Both the position numbers and the translations under genes were made by a program. Shown in pieces: positions 53,322 to 62,930 of a stretch of DNA of 64,000 nucleotides. Below the pieces are notes generated by a model. The model was not told the DNA's origin, searched no databases, and saw only the letters and a list, made by a program, of their open reading frames with translations. The stretch is from Alteriqipengyuania flavescens (GTDB lineage Bacteria > Pseudomonadota > Alphaproteobacteria > Sphingomonadales > Sphingomonadaceae), in assembly GCF_030406725.1 (NCBI RefSeq), contig NZ_CP129107.1, positions 2,646,501 to 2,710,500 of the forward strand, written 5' to 3'. Position 1 is the stretch's first letter, and the number at the start of each line of letters is the position of its first letter.

Positions 53322-56039
53322 ATGGCCGCCGCGCTTCCCCTCCCCGCCCTGCACGCCAGCCATGCGGGCACGTGGCTGCGCGCCGCCAATGGCGAGACGC
53401 GCGGTGTGGCGAAAGGCGAAGCGGTGACGCTGGCCGCCGACACGCCCGCCCTGATCCTCAACGCGCCGCTGGTGGCGACCCGGCTCGGCTATCCCGACCT
53501 GTCGGGGCTCGATCTGCTGGAGCTGTTCGCATTCGTCCGCCCCGCGCAGTTCTGCGTGCCGACCCCCAAGGGGCTGGCCCACGCGACCGGCTTGCCCGAA
53601 CCGGCCAGCGACGATGCGGTGCCCGAACTGCTCCAGCGCGCCGCCGCGGTGTTGCTGGAACAATGCGAGGCGGCGGACTGGCCGCAGCGCGAAGGCGCGT
53701 GGAGCATCCTGCAATCGCTGGCCAAGCTGCGCTGGCCGTGGGCGGCGATCATCGCCCCGCACATCGCGCGGCCGGAGCGGGCGGAGAAGTGGCTCTTCAG
53801 CCGCCTGCCCGAATGGGAGGAAAGCCCCGAACGGCCGCAGCCCGCGCAGGTGCTGATCGAGGAAAACGAAATCGAAGGGCGGCTGGAACGGCTGACCGGA
53901 GAAGGCGCGGAACGGCGGGAGGGGCAGCGTAGTTACGCCCGCGAAACCGGGGGCATGTTCGCGCCACGGGGCAAGGAACGCCGCCCGCACGTGGTGCTGG
54001 CGCAGGCGGGCACGGGCGTCGGCAAGACGCTCGGTTATCTCGCCCCCGCATCGCTGTGGGCGGAACGCGCGCAAGGCACCGTCTGGGTCAGCACCTACAC
54101 CAAGAACCTGCAACGCCAGCTGCGGCAGGAAGCCCGCCGTGCGTGGGGCGAGACGCGGCCCGACGGCAGCAAGCCCGTGGTGGTGCGCAAGGGACGGGAA
54201 AACTACCTCTGCCTGCTCAATCTGGAAGATGCGCTGCAGGGCGGCTTCGGCGGGCGTGCGGCGATCCTGGCGCAGCTGGTGGCGCGCTGGGCGGTCTTCA
54301 GCGCCGATGGCGACATGATCGGCGGGGACTTGCCCGGCTGGCTCGGCACGCTGTTCCGCAAACGCGGCATCGCCGCCCTGACGGACCAGCGCGGCGAATG
54401 TGTCTATGCCGGCTGCCCGCATTACCGCAAATGCTTCATCGAACGCAGCGCGCGGGCGAGCGCGCAGGCCGATCTCGTCATCGCCAACCACGCGCTGGTG
54501 ATGATCAATGCGGCGAGAGGGCGCGACCATGCACTGCGCCCCACCCGCATCGTGTTCGACGAAGGCCATCACGTCTTCGACGCCGCCGACAGCACCTTTG
54601 CCGCCGCGCTGACGGGGCAGGAGCTGATCGAACTGCGCCGCTGGGTGATCGGCCCGGAACGCAATTCGCGCGGGCGGCGGCGCGGGCTCGCGGCGCGGCT
54701 AGCCGATATTGCGAGCTATGACGAGGAAGGCGGCAAGGCGATCGCCGCCGCGCGCGACGGGGCGGAGGCCCTGCCGTCGGAAGGGTGGACGCAGCGGCTG
54801 GCGGACAATGCGCCGTCCGGGCCGCTGGAGGCGCTGCTCGCCGCCGTGCGCGCCCTCACCTACGCGCGCGATGAAAGCGGGGCGCAGGACGCGGGCTACG
54901 GGATCGAGACCGAGGCCGCGCAGCTGGACGGCAATTTCATCGAGCTTGTCGGACAGGCCGCCGCCGCGCTCGCCGCCATCCGCAAGCCGCTGATCCGGCT
55001 GGGCGTGCGGCTGGAAAAGCTGCTGGAAGAAGCGCCCGACTGGCTCGATGCACAGGGGCGCCAGCGGCTCGACGGGGCGCGCCATGCGATGGCGTGGCGG
55101 ATCGACCTGCTCGCCGCGTGGGAGGCACTGCTCGACCGGCTGGGCGGCCCGGCCGATCCGGAATTCGTCGACTGGCTGGCCGTCGACCGCAACGAAAGCC
55201 GCGAGTTCGACATCGGCATCCACCGCCGCTGGCTCGACCCGATGAAGCCCTTCGCCCGCGTCGTGCTGGAGCCTTCCCACGGGGTCACCATGACCAGCGC
55301 CACTCTGCGCGACGGGGACGACTGGCAAAGCGCGATCCTGCGCAGCGGTGCGCCGCATATCGAAGTGAAGCCGCGGCTGGTGCAGGCGGACAGCCCGTTC
55401 GACTATGCCGCGCAGGCCGAAGTGCTGATCGTGACCGACGTGAAGAAGGGCGACCTTGCCGCGCTGGCGGGCGCTTATGCGCGCATCATCGAAGGTTGCG
55501 GTGGCGGCGTGCTGGGCCTGTTCACCGCGATCCGGCGGATGCGCGCGGTGCATGGCCGCATCGCGGACCGGCTCGCCCGGGCGGGCCTGCCGCTCTACGC
55601 CCAGCATGTCGATCCCATCGACACCGGCACGCTGGTCGACATCTTCCGTGACGATCCCGCCGCCAGTCTGCTCGGCACCGATGCCCTGCGCGACGGGGTG
55701 GACGTGCCGGGCGAAAGCCTGCGCTGCGTGGTGATGGAGCAGGTTCCGTGGCCCAAGCCGTCCATCCTCCACCGCGCCCGGCGCGCCGCGAACGGGGGCA
55801 GCGCGCACGACGACCGCATCATCCGCGCCCGGCTGGCGCAGGCCTTCGGACGGCTGATTCGCAGCCGCGAGGACCGCGGCCATTTCGTCGTCCTCTCGCC
55901 CGCCTTCCCCAGCCGCCTGCTGACCGCCTTCCCCCCCGGCACGCCTGTCACACGCCTGACGCTTGCGGAAGCTTTACAACGCCTCGGCAGCGGTGTTTCG
56001 GAAAGCGAGCCCGCCGTTACGGAAAGTCAGGACACGTGA
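53322..56039 (+). CDS. DinG-type ATP-dependent DNA helicase with Fe-S cluster
   Basis: A 905-residue superfamily 2 helicase related to DinG/XPD. Walker A AGTGVGKT is at ~229-236, the DEGH box FDEGHHVFD follows, and four cysteines (Cys297, 360, 365, 371; in NYLCLLNL and GECVYAGCPHYRKC) would bind a [4Fe-4S] cluster. The C-terminal helicase motifs include TMTSATLRDGDDW and QAFGRLIRSREDRG. An N-terminal ~220 residues before the helicase core is unassigned. It probably unwinds replication or repair intermediates. Its stop overlaps the sixA GTG start (GTGA). Confidence 0.92.
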   Translation: MAAALPLPALHASHAGTWLRAANGETRGVAKGEAVTLAADTPALILNAPLVATRLGYPDLSGLDLLELFAFVRPAQFCVPTPKGLAHATGLPEPASDDAVPELLQRAAAVLLEQCEAADWPQREGAWSILQSLAKLRWPWAAIIAPHIARPERAEKWLFSRLPEWEESPERPQPAQVLIEENEIEGRLERLTGEGAERREGQRSYARETGGMFAPRGKERRPHVVLAQAGTGVGKTLGYLAPASLWAERAQGTVWVSTYTKNLQRQLRQEARRAWGETRPDGSKPVVVRKGRENYLCLLNLEDALQGGFGGRAAILAQLVARWAVFSADGDMIGGDLPGWLGTLFRKRGIAALTDQRGECVYAGCPHYRKCFIERSARASAQADLVIANHALVMINAARGRDHALRPTRIVFDEGHHVFDAADSTFAAALTGQELIELRRWVIGPERNSRGRRRGLAARLADIASYDEEGGKAIAAARDGAEALPSEGWTQRLADNAPSGPLEALLAAVRALTYARDESGAQDAGYGIETEAAQLDGNFIELVGQAAAALAAIRKPLIRLGVRLEKLLEEAPDWLDAQGRQRLDGARHAMAWRIDLLAAWEALLDRLGGPADPEFVDWLAVDRNESREFDIGIHRRWLDPMKPFARVVLEPSHGVTMTSATLRDGDDWQSAILRSGAPHIEVKPRLVQADSPFDYAAQAEVLIVTDVKKGDLAALAGAYARIIEGCGGGVLGLFTAIRRMRAVHGRIADRLARAGLPLYAQHVDPIDTGTLVDIFRDDPAASLLGTDALRDGVDVPGESLRCVVMEQVPWPKPSILHRARRAANGGSAHDDRIIRARLAQAFGRLIRSREDRGHFVVLSPAFPSRLLTAFPPGTPVTRLTLAEALQRLGSGVSESEPAVTESQDT

Positions 56040-56563
56040 AGACACTCGGCCTCTTGCGCCATGCGAAATCGGACTGGGACGACAGCGCCCTGCGCGATTT
56101 CGACCGCGGCCTGAACGATCGCGGGCGGCGCGGTGCGGCGCTGATGGGCGCGCATATCGTGGACGAGGGTACGGCGTGGGACACGCTGATCGCCAGCCCG
56201 GCCGAGCGCGTCCAGCGCACGCTCGAAAGCGCGAAGCTGGGACTGGAGCCGCAGTTCGACAAGCGCTGCTACCTCGCTTCGTCCACCACTCTGATGGAGG
56301 TCGTGCGCGACCTTGCCGGCGATGCCGACCGCGTGCTGCTGTCAGGCCACAATCCCGGCATACAGGAACTCGTCTTCGACATCGTCGCGCCGGACGCGGA
56401 AGATGCACTGTTTGACGAGGCGGCGCGCAAGTTTCCCACCGCCTCCTTTGCCATTCTGGAATGCGATATCGACGACTGGGCGGACCTGGCCGACGATTGC
56501 GGCAAGCTGGTGCACTTCACCCGCCCGCGCGACCTCGATCCCGACCTCGGCCCCGCAGACTGA
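56036..56563 (+). CDS. sixA: Phosphohistidine phosphatase SixA-like
   Basis: A 175-residue histidine phosphatase (RHG family). The catalytic RHA motif is at residues ~8-10 (LLRHAKSDWDD), and the second His lies in LLSGHNPGIQELV. In E. coli SixA dephosphorylates phospho-histidine domains. It starts at a GTG that overlaps the helicase stop, so it is coupled. The actual substrate here is not known; the operon pairing with a helicase does not suggest one. Confidence 0.88.
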   Translation: MKTLGLLRHAKSDWDDSALRDFDRGLNDRGRRGAALMGAHIVDEGTAWDTLIASPAERVQRTLESAKLGLEPQFDKRCYLASSTTLMEVVRDLAGDADRVLLSGHNPGIQELVFDIVAPDAEDALFDEAARKFPTASFAILECDIDDWADLADDCGKLVHFTRPRDLDPDLGPAD

Positions 56564-56576
56564 CCTAGGCCGCAGC

Positions 56577-58010
56577 CTAGCCCTGGTGGATGGCCTTGGT
56601 CACCGTATAGGCTTCGAACCCTTCCGGCCCGCCTTCGCTGCCGAAGCCTGAATCCTTCACCCCGCCGAAAGGCGCATCGACCGCGCTGATCGCGAAGCTG
56701 TTAATCCCGACCATCCCGGCTTCCACCGCATCGCCGACGAGGTTGGCGGTCTTGAGCCCTTCCGTGAATGCGAACGCCGCCAGCCCGTACGGCAGGCGGT
56801 TCGCCTTCGCGATCGCTTCGTCCAGCGTGGCGAAGCTCTGCGTCACAGCCAGCGGGCCAAAGGGTTCCTCGTTCATCACCCGCGCTGCGTCGGGCACGTC
56901 GGCGAGCAGCGTGGGGCGATAGAAATAGCCCGCATCGCCGCGCTCCCCGCCCGCCATCAGTCGCGCGCCGCTCGCCACGGCATCGCCGACCAGTTCATCG
57001 ATGGCGCCGGGACGCCGCTCGTTGGCGAGCGGCCCCATCGCGGTCCCTTCTTCCAGGCCATTGCCGACCCGGACTTTCGCCGTACGCTCCGCAAATCCCT
57101 TCACGAAAGCATCGTGGATGCCTTCCTGCACGAAGAAGCGCGTGGGGCTGACGCAGACCTGCCCGGCGTTGCGGAATTTCTGCGGCACGACCATGTCGAG
57201 TGTCCTGTCGAGATCGCAATCGTCGAACACCAGCACCGGCGCATGTCCGCCCAGTTCCATCGTGATGCGCTTCAGCCCGTCGGCCGCCAGCTTCATCAGG
57301 TGCTTGCCGACCGGGATTGACCCGGTGAAGCTGACCTTGCGGATGACCGGGCTGGCCAGCAAGTGGCGGCTCACCGTGTCGGGCACGCCGTGGACAAGCT
57401 GCGCCGCGCCTTTCGGGATGCCCGCATCGCGCAGCGCGCGGATAAGCGCGCCTGTGCAGCCGGGCGTTTCCTCCGGCGGCTTGGCGATCACAGAATTGCC
57501 CGCCGCCAGCGCGGGGCCGAGCTTCTTTGCCATCAGGTAGATCGGGAAATTCCACGGACTGAAAGCGGCGACAGGGCCGACCGGCTGGCGAATCACCATC
57601 GAGCGCTGCCCGGTGGGCCGCACCAGCACGCGGCCGTATTGCCGCTTGGCTTCCTCTGCCGCCCAGTCGAGGATTTGCGCCGAGCCCATCACCTCGCTCT
57701 TCGCTTCGGCGAGCGGCTTGCCCTGCTCCATCGTCATGGTGCGGCCGATCCCGTCGGCCCGTTCGCGCAGCAAAGCGGCGGCTTTCTTCAGGATCGCACC
57801 GCGCGCGTCCACGTCCATCGCCCGCCACGTTTCGAAACCGTGCGCCGATGCCCCCAGCGCCGCGTCGAGATCGGCGGTGGTCGCCAGCGGCACCTCGCCG
57901 ATCGCCTCGCCCGTGGCGGGGTTGATCACGGTGTGCGTATCGCGTCCGTCGCCGGACAGGAATTCGCCGTCGATATAGAGGGCCGGCTGGGCGTCGTAAG
58001 TGGTGGTCAT
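56577..58010 (-). CDS. gabD: NAD(P)-dependent succinate-semialdehyde dehydrogenase family
   Basis: A 477-residue aldehyde dehydrogenase. The catalytic residues are Glu252 (MELGGHAPVLVF) and Cys286 (NAGQVCVSPTRF). The cofactor-binding PWNFPIYLMAKKLGPALAAGNSVIAKP and the GGVKDSGFGSEGGPEGF tail are of the succinate-semialdehyde dehydrogenase subgroup, which completes GABA degradation. The exact aldehyde cannot be proven by sequence. It is convergent with sixA, 13 bases apart, and follows the merR gene on the same strand by 60 bases. Confidence 0.88.
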   Translation of the reverse strand: MTTTYDAQPALYIDGEFLSGDGRDTHTVINPATGEAIGEVPLATTADLDAALGASAHGFETWRAMDVDARGAILKKAAALLRERADGIGRTMTMEQGKPLAEAKSEVMGSAQILDWAAEEAKRQYGRVLVRPTGQRSMVIRQPVGPVAAFSPWNFPIYLMAKKLGPALAAGNSVIAKPPEETPGCTGALIRALRDAGIPKGAAQLVHGVPDTVSRHLLASPVIRKVSFTGSIPVGKHLMKLAADGLKRITMELGGHAPVLVFDDCDLDRTLDMVVPQKFRNAGQVCVSPTRFFVQEGIHDAFVKGFAERTAKVRVGNGLEEGTAMGPLANERRPGAIDELVGDAVASGARLMAGGERGDAGYFYRPTLLADVPDAARVMNEEPFGPLAVTQSFATLDEAIAKANRLPYGLAAFAFTEGLKTANLVGDAVEAGMVGINSFAISAVDAPFGGVKDSGFGSEGGPEGFEAYTVTKAIHQG

Positions 58011-58070
58011 GCGTCTGCCTTCTGGTCGCGTCCCGTCAGCGGGTTCGCGCTCCTTTAGGCAGGCAGTGTA

Positions 58071-58460
58071 TCAGCCGTCCAGCGCTGCGGCGAGCCGGTT
58101 GCGGACAGATTTGAGCGCGGCCAGGATGTCCGGCGATACGGCCGCCTCAGGCGACGTCTCCGCGGCCGGTTCCGGAGCTTCCGCATCGGCAACGTCCCCG
58201 ACATGCCCGTGCTCGATCGCCTGGCGCGCGCCGCGCAGCGTGTAACCTTCGCGGTTCACCAGCCGGTGTATGGTCTGCACCAGTTCGACATCGTCGGGAC
58301 GATAATAGCGGCGGTTGCCGCTGCGCTGGAGCGGGCGGAGCATGGGAAACTGCTTTTCCCAGTAACGCAGCACGTGCTGCTTTATGCCGAGGCCGTCCGC
58401 AACCTCGCCAATGGTCCTGAGGGCCGAGGGGTCTTTCCCGTCGTCGAACCCGGCGGCCAT
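58071..58460 (-). CDS. MerR family transcriptional regulator
   Basis: A 129-residue MerR-type regulator: the winged HTH (residues ~15-83) has IGEVADGLGIKQHVLRYWEKQFPMLRPLQRSGNRRYYRPDDV and a VQTIHRLVNREGYTLRGARQAIE helix. The short C-terminal part is Ala/Glu-rich and lacks metal-ligand cysteines. It lies one base after ihfA, the usual alphaproteobacterial pair. Its effector is unknown. Confidence 0.92.
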   Translation of the reverse strand: MAAGFDDGKDPSALRTIGEVADGLGIKQHVLRYWEKQFPMLRPLQRSGNRRYYRPDDVELVQTIHRLVNREGYTLRGARQAIEHGHVGDVADAEAPEPAAETSPEAAVSPDILAALKSVRNRLAAALDG

Positions 58461-58461
58461 G

Positions 58462-58758
58462 TCAGCCTGCGATCACCCGTTCCTTGAGTTTCTGACTGGC
58501 GCGGAACGTCATCACCCGGCGCGGGGTGATCGGCACCTCCACCCCGGTCTTGGGATTGCGCCCGACGCGTTCCTTCTTGTCGCGCAGCAGGAAGGTGCCG
58601 AAACCGGAAATCTTCACATTCTCCCCGTCGGCCATCGCATCGCACATCTTGGCAAGGATGGCCTCCACCAGATCGAGCGATTCCGCGCGGCTGAGGCCCA
58701 GCTTGCGGTTGATCGATTCCGCCAGATCGGCGCGAGTAAGAGTTCCGACTGAACGCAT
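58462..58758 (-). CDS. ihfA: Integration host factor subunit alpha
   Basis: A DNA-bending protein that works as a heterodimer with IhfB. The 98-residue product has the HU/IHF fold, with [28 protein letters not shown] and [13 protein letters not shown], the latter typical of the alpha subunit. It follows fabH by 113 bases, far enough for its own promoter, and precedes merR. Confidence 0.95.
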   Translation of the reverse strand: MRSVGTLTRADLAESINRKLGLSRAESLDLVEAILAKMCDAMADGENVKISGFGTFLLRDKKERVGRNPKTGVEVPITPRRVMTFRASQKLKERVIAG

Positions 58759-58871
58759 TTACCATCCTTCCCAGCGCGACCCGGGTCAGTTAATCCACCA
58801 CTTGCGTAGCAAATAGATGAAGTTTCGCAAAGGCTTGCGGGCGCGTTTTTACACTGCGCCGACGGAGCCGG

Positions 58872-59843
58872 TCAAAGCCGCAGCAGGCTGGCGCCCCAGG
58901 TAAAGCCGCCGCCCATCGCTTCCAGCATGACGAGGTCGCCCGCTTTCAGCCGCCCGTCCCGCATCGCGGTGTCGAAGGCGAGCGGCACCGAAGCGGCAGA
59001 GGTGTTGGCGTGGCGATCCACCGTGACGACAATTTTTTCCATCGGCAGGCCCAGCTTGCGCGCAGTTGCATCCAGGATGCGGGCATTGGCCTGGTGCGGC
59101 ACCACCCAGTCGATCTCGGCGGCAGAAACGCCCGTTTCTTCAAGCACTTCCTTCAGGACCGACGACAGGTTGACCACTGCGTGGCGAAAGACCTCGCGTC
59201 CCTTCATCCGCAGCTTGCCGACCGTGCCGGTGCTCGACGGTCCGCCGTCGACATGCAGCAGGTCGCAATGCGCGCCGTCCGCATGCAGCTTGGTGCCCAG
59301 CACGCCCGTCTGCGCTTCGCCGCTTTCGCGTGCTTCCAGCACCAGCGCGCCGGCCCCGTCGCCAAAGAGGACGCAGGTGGTGCGGTCCTCGAAATCGAGG
59401 ATGCGGCTGAAGGTTTCCGCGCCGATGACCAGCGCCTTTTTCGCATGGCCGATCCGCAGCATCGAATCGGCGACGCCCATGGCGTAAAGGAAGCCGGTGC
59501 ACACGGCAGCGACGTCAAAAGCGATGCCGCCGTTGCAGCCCAGCGCCTGCTGGACCTGCGTGGCCGTGGCGGGGAACGTGTTGTCGGGCGTCGCCGTGGC
59601 GAGCACGATCAGACCGATCTCGCTCGAGTCGGTCCCTGCCATTTCGAGCGCCATGCGCGCAGCGGCGGTCGCCAGCGTGGCGGTGGTTTCCCCCTCGCCC
59701 GCGAAATAGCGCTGGGTGATGCCCGTCCGCTCGACGATCCATTCGTCGCTGGTGTCGAGATTGTATTCGGCAGCCAGTTCCTCGTTGGTCAGGCGGCGCG
59801 CCGGCAAGGCGGAGCCGCTGCCGATGACGTGGCTACGGATCAT
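58872..59843 (-). CDS. fabH: Beta-ketoacyl-ACP synthase III
   Basis: Condenses acetyl-CoA with malonyl-ACP to start fatty acid synthesis. The 323-residue product has the triad Cys115 ([11 protein letters not shown]), His250 (VPHQANAR) and Asn280 ([14 protein letters not shown]). It overlaps plsX (ATGA) and is the normal FabH; a divergent paralogue is at 4924-6054. The order rpmF-plsX-fabH-ihfA-merR is standard for alphaproteobacteria. Confidence 0.97.
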   Translation of the reverse strand: MIRSHVIGSGSALPARRLTNEELAAEYNLDTSDEWIVERTGITQRYFAGEGETTATLATAAARMALEMAGTDSSEIGLIVLATATPDNTFPATATQVQQALGCNGGIAFDVAAVCTGFLYAMGVADSMLRIGHAKKALVIGAETFSRILDFEDRTTCVLFGDGAGALVLEARESGEAQTGVLGTKLHADGAHCDLLHVDGGPSSTGTVGKLRMKGREVFRHAVVNLSSVLKEVLEETGVSAAEIDWVVPHQANARILDATARKLGLPMEKIVVTVDRHANTSAASVPLAFDTAMRDGRLKAGDLVMLEAMGGGFTWGASLLRL

Positions 59844-60883
59844 TTGCCGCCCGCAGCGGTGGCCGAATGGTCAAGCGCACCGATGTCGGCGGAAATGCGC
59901 GCGGTCAGCTCGTTCTCCACCAGCCGCGCGGCCACTGCGACGGCATTGGCGACGCCGCCGGTCGTGGCGCTGCCGTGGCTCTTCACCACCACGCCGTTGA
60001 GGCCGAGGAAGACCGCGCCGTTGTGGTTGTTGGGGTCGAGGTGGTGGCGCAGCAGCTCGGTTGCGGGACGACTGACGAGGAAGCCGAATTTCGACCGGAT
60101 CGAACTGGTGAAGGCGCGGCGCAGCAGGTCCGTCACGAAGCGCGCAGACCCTTCGATGGCTTTTAGCGCGATATTGCCGGAGAACCCGTCGGTCACCACC
60201 ACGTCCACATCGCCGCGGTTGATCTTGTCCGCCTCGACATAGCCTTCGAAACGCAGCGCCAGCTCGCTCGCCTCGTTCAGCTGCTGGGCGGCTTCCTGCA
60301 GGTCCCAGGTGCCCTTGTTCGCCTCGGTCCCGATATTGAGCAGGCGCACGCGCGGAGCCTCCAGCCCCAGCGCAAGGCGGCTGTAGGCCGCACCCATGAT
60401 CGCGAACTGGACGAGGTTGCGGGCGTCGCATTCGGTGTTTGCGCCCAGGTCCAGCATGATCACGTCGTTATCGCCCAGCGTCGGCATCAGCGCGGCGAGC
60501 GCGGGGCGATCGATGCCGGGAATGGTGCGCAGGGCCAGCTTGGCCATCGCCATCAGCGCGCCGGTGTTGCCGCCGGACACGGCCGCGCCGGCATCGCCGC
60601 GCTTCACCGCGTCGATCGCCATGCCCATCGATGTGGTCTTGGCCCGGCGGAGCGCCTGGGTCGGCTTCTCCTCGCCGCCCACCACGTCTTCCGCGTGCAG
60701 GATCTCGCTGGCACCGGCCATGCCGGGGTGCTTGTCGAGCGCGGCCTTGATCCGCGCCTCGTCGCCCACCAGCAGGAACTTGAAGCTGTCGTGGCGGCGC
60801 CGCGCGATCGCGGCACCTTCCACCATGACGCGCACGCCTTCATCGCCGCCCATCGCATCGATGGCGATCCGCGGCAGGCTCAT
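59840..60883 (-). CDS. plsX: Phosphate acyltransferase PlsX
   Basis: Makes acyl-phosphate from acyl-ACP, feeding glycerolipid synthesis through PlsY. The 347-residue protein has the family start [49 protein letters not shown] and [21 protein letters not shown]. It is 33 bases after rpmF and overlaps fabH, so it is expressed in the same unit. Confidence 0.96.
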   Translation of the reverse strand: MSLPRIAIDAMGGDEGVRVMVEGAAIARRRHDSFKFLLVGDEARIKAALDKHPGMAGASEILHAEDVVGGEEKPTQALRRAKTTSMGMAIDAVKRGDAGAAVSGGNTGALMAMAKLALRTIPGIDRPALAALMPTLGDNDVIMLDLGANTECDARNLVQFAIMGAAYSRLALGLEAPRVRLLNIGTEANKGTWDLQEAAQQLNEASELALRFEGYVEADKINRGDVDVVVTDGFSGNIALKAIEGSARFVTDLLRRAFTSSIRSKFGFLVSRPATELLRHHLDPNNHNGAVFLGLNGVVVKSHGSATTGGVANAVAVAARLVENELTARISADIGALDHSATAAGGK

Positions 60884-60916
60884 GCGCTCATCTCCAGTTT
60901 AAGGCTGTGAAGGACC

Positions 60917-61099
60917 TTACAGGCCCTTGGGCGCCATAACCTCGCGGCCGTTGTAGAAACCGCAATGGCCGCACATGTTGTGCGGACGCTTCAATTCACC
61001 GCAGTTGTCGCATTCGTGGAAGGCTTCGACCTTCAGCGAATCGTGTGCCCGGCGATTGCCCCGGCGATGCGGCGATACTTTTCTCTTAGGGACGGCCAT
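60917..61099 (-). CDS. rpmF: 50S ribosomal protein L32
   Basis: A 60-residue zinc-ribbon ribosomal protein ([20 protein letters not shown] start, Cys30-x2-Cys33 and Cys43-x2-Cys46 in ECDNCG and MCGHCG). All four zinc cysteines are present, so this is the zinc-containing form. It heads the rpmF-plsX-fabH unit; the 240 bases between it and the MAPEG gene should hold divergent promoters. Confidence 0.97.
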   Translation of the reverse strand: MAVPKRKVSPHRRGNRRAHDSLKVEAFHECDNCGELKRPHNMCGHCGFYNGREVMAPKGL

Positions 61100-61339
61100 G
61101 GCGGCACCTGTTCCTTGAATACACTGTGATATCTGTTGCGGGCCGCCCTAGGCGAAGCACCGGAACGGCACAACCCGTATCTGGGCCGTATGGTGACCCA
61201 GATGGTTGCGCGCTCGGTCCATCGTGTTGGCGGCGAAGGCGCGGCCTATAGAGGATTTCGCGCGCGTTGCAACACCGCACGTGGCGTGGCAGGACACGAA
61301 CCGCGCGGCGACGGGTCGCGCGACAGGGGGTTATACCGC

Positions 61340-61750
61340 ATGAACTTCACCACCGGCATCGTCCTTCCTACTACGCTGTCGCTGGCCGCCGCGGCCGCGA
61401 TCACCAACCTGTGGCTGTCCATCCGCATCGGCGCCTTGCGGCAGAAGCACAAGGTGAGCGTGGGCGATGGCGGGAACGAGGCGATCCAGCGCCGCATGCG
61501 CGCCCAGCTGAATTTCGCCGAGAATACGTTCCTGGTGCTGGTGCTGGTCGCCGCCATCGAGCTGTCGGGCCACGGCGGCTGGTGGCTGCCGCTGGTTGCC
61601 CTCGTGTATGCCGTCGGGCGCATTCTCCACGGCCTCGGCATGGATGGCGGCAGGCTGCAGTGGGGCCGGATGGTCGGCACGCTGGTAACGATGCTGACAC
61701 TGGTCGGCCTTGCCGGCGTGGCCGCTTGGCTCGCGTTCCGGTACAGCTAG
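61340..61750 (+). CDS. MAPEG family membrane protein
   Basis: A 136-residue protein of the MAPEG family (membrane-associated proteins in eicosanoid and glutathione metabolism). Four hydrophobic spans are visible, and the family core NEAIQRRMRAQLNFAENTFLVL with the conserved Arg/Asn/Glu residues follows the first loop. GRILHGLGMDGGRLQWGRMVGTL is also typical. A glutathione-dependent role is possible. The start at 61340 is chosen because the hydrophobic region begins there; longer forms add hydrophilic sequence. Confidence 0.87.
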   Translation: MNFTTGIVLPTTLSLAAAAAITNLWLSIRIGALRQKHKVSVGDGGNEAIQRRMRAQLNFAENTFLVLVLVAAIELSGHGGWWLPLVALVYAVGRILHGLGMDGGRLQWGRMVGTLVTMLTLVGLAGVAAWLAFRYS

Positions 61751-61774
61751 GCCAGTACAGCTAGAACACGCGCC

Positions 61775-62449
61775 TCAGGCGACGCCCATGGCGTGATCGC
61801 CGACGAAGGGGTTGGTCTTGCGCTCCTGCCCGAAGGTGCTGACGGGGCCGTGGCCCGGGATGAAGGTGATGTCCTCGCCCAGCGGCCAGAGCTTATGCGT
61901 GATCGCGTCGAGCAGGTCCTGGTGGTTGCCCATCGGGAAGTCCGTGCGCCCGATGCTGCCCTGGAACAGCACGTCGCCGACGATGGCGAAGCGGCTCGGC
62001 TCGTGGAAGAACACCACGTGGCCGGGCGTGTGGCCGGGGCAATGGATCACCTGCAGCGTCAGTTCGCCCACGGTCACCGTATCCCCGTCCTGCAGCCAGC
62101 GATCCGGCTCGAACACCTGGCCGTTGATGCTGTATTTGCGCCCGTCATCGTCCAGCCGGCTGATCCAGAAGCGATCGGCCTCGTGCGGCCCTTCGATGGG
62201 CAAGCCCAGCTCCTTCGCCAGCACGCCCGCCTCTCCGCAGTGATCGATATGGCCGTGGGTGACGAGGATCTTTTGCAGATCAACCCCTGCCTTCGCGACA
62301 TTGGCCTTCAGCATGTCGAGATCGCCGCCCGGATCGACCAGCGCCGCCTTGTTCGTGGCGGTGCACCAGATCAGCGAACAATTCTGCTGCAACGGCGTGA
62401 CCGGCAAGATGGCGGCTTTGAGGGGCGGTGTCGGGGCGGTCTGGCTCAT
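61775..62449 (-). CDS. MBL-fold metallo-hydrolase (glyoxalase II-like)
   Basis: A 224-residue metallo-beta-lactamase-fold hydrolase. The metal motif THGHIDHCGE (His65, His67, Asp69, His70), HCPGHTPGHVVFF, VGDVLFQGSIGRTDFP and FIPGHGPVST are all present. This subgroup is often annotated as hydroxyacylglutathione hydrolase-like, but the C-terminal glutathione-binding domain of glyoxalase II is absent, so the substrate is unknown. It starts at 62449 and converges on the MAPEG gene. Confidence 0.88.
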   Translation of the reverse strand: MSQTAPTPPLKAAILPVTPLQQNCSLIWCTATNKAALVDPGGDLDMLKANVAKAGVDLQKILVTHGHIDHCGEAGVLAKELGLPIEGPHEADRFWISRLDDDGRKYSINGQVFEPDRWLQDGDTVTVGELTLQVIHCPGHTPGHVVFFHEPSRFAIVGDVLFQGSIGRTDFPMGNHQDLLDAITHKLWPLGEDITFIPGHGPVSTFGQERKTNPFVGDHAMGVA

Positions 62450-62505
62450 CCGCGCCGATGTGGCTGCGCCCGGCACGCAATGCAAGCGCCGCGCGCCGGC
62501 CTAGA

Positions 62506-62823
62506 TCAGTCGACGTCGAAGTCGACGATCCGGCCGTCGCTGCGGAAATCGCATTCGAAGCGCGAGTTGCGGTAGTCGCGGCGGATGTCGCCGCGGACGC
62601 GCACGATGTCGCGGGAAGTCTGGTCTACATCGCGGATTTCCACGCGGCCGTAGCGCGAGGCTTCGTTGGCGCAGGCCTGCACTGCGGCACGCTCGAAACG
62701 CGTTTCGCCGTACTGGTCGTTGCCGCCGAGGATATCGCCGAGCAGGCCGCCGCCGAGGGCCGTGGCGCAGCCGCCCAGCATCATGGTGGTTGTGAGGGCG
62801 GCGGGGATAAGGGTCTTGCGCAT
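62506..62823 (-). CDS. Small lipoprotein, unknown
   Basis: A 105-residue lipoprotein with lipobox LGGC (residues ~16-19). The mature part contains a conserved-looking pattern in which ACANEASRYGRVEIRDVDQTSRDI is followed by a short beta-type tail FECDFRSDGRIVDFDVD with one further Cys, so a disulfide between the two Cys is possible. I do not recognise the family. The start at 62823 is chosen for its signal sequence. Confidence 0.75.
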   Translation of the reverse strand: MRKTLIPAALTTTMMLGGCATALGGGLLGDILGGNDQYGETRFERAAVQACANEASRYGRVEIRDVDQTSRDIVRVRGDIRRDYRNSRFECDFRSDGRIVDFDVD

Positions 62824-62930
62824 GGTCTCTCCTGGACGTTCCGCGCCGCTGTGTCCCACGCGCGGGATTGACCTATCTACCCCGCCGGCGCGCGATTGTT
62901 CCGCCCAACCGCCTGTAAGGGCACGGAAAG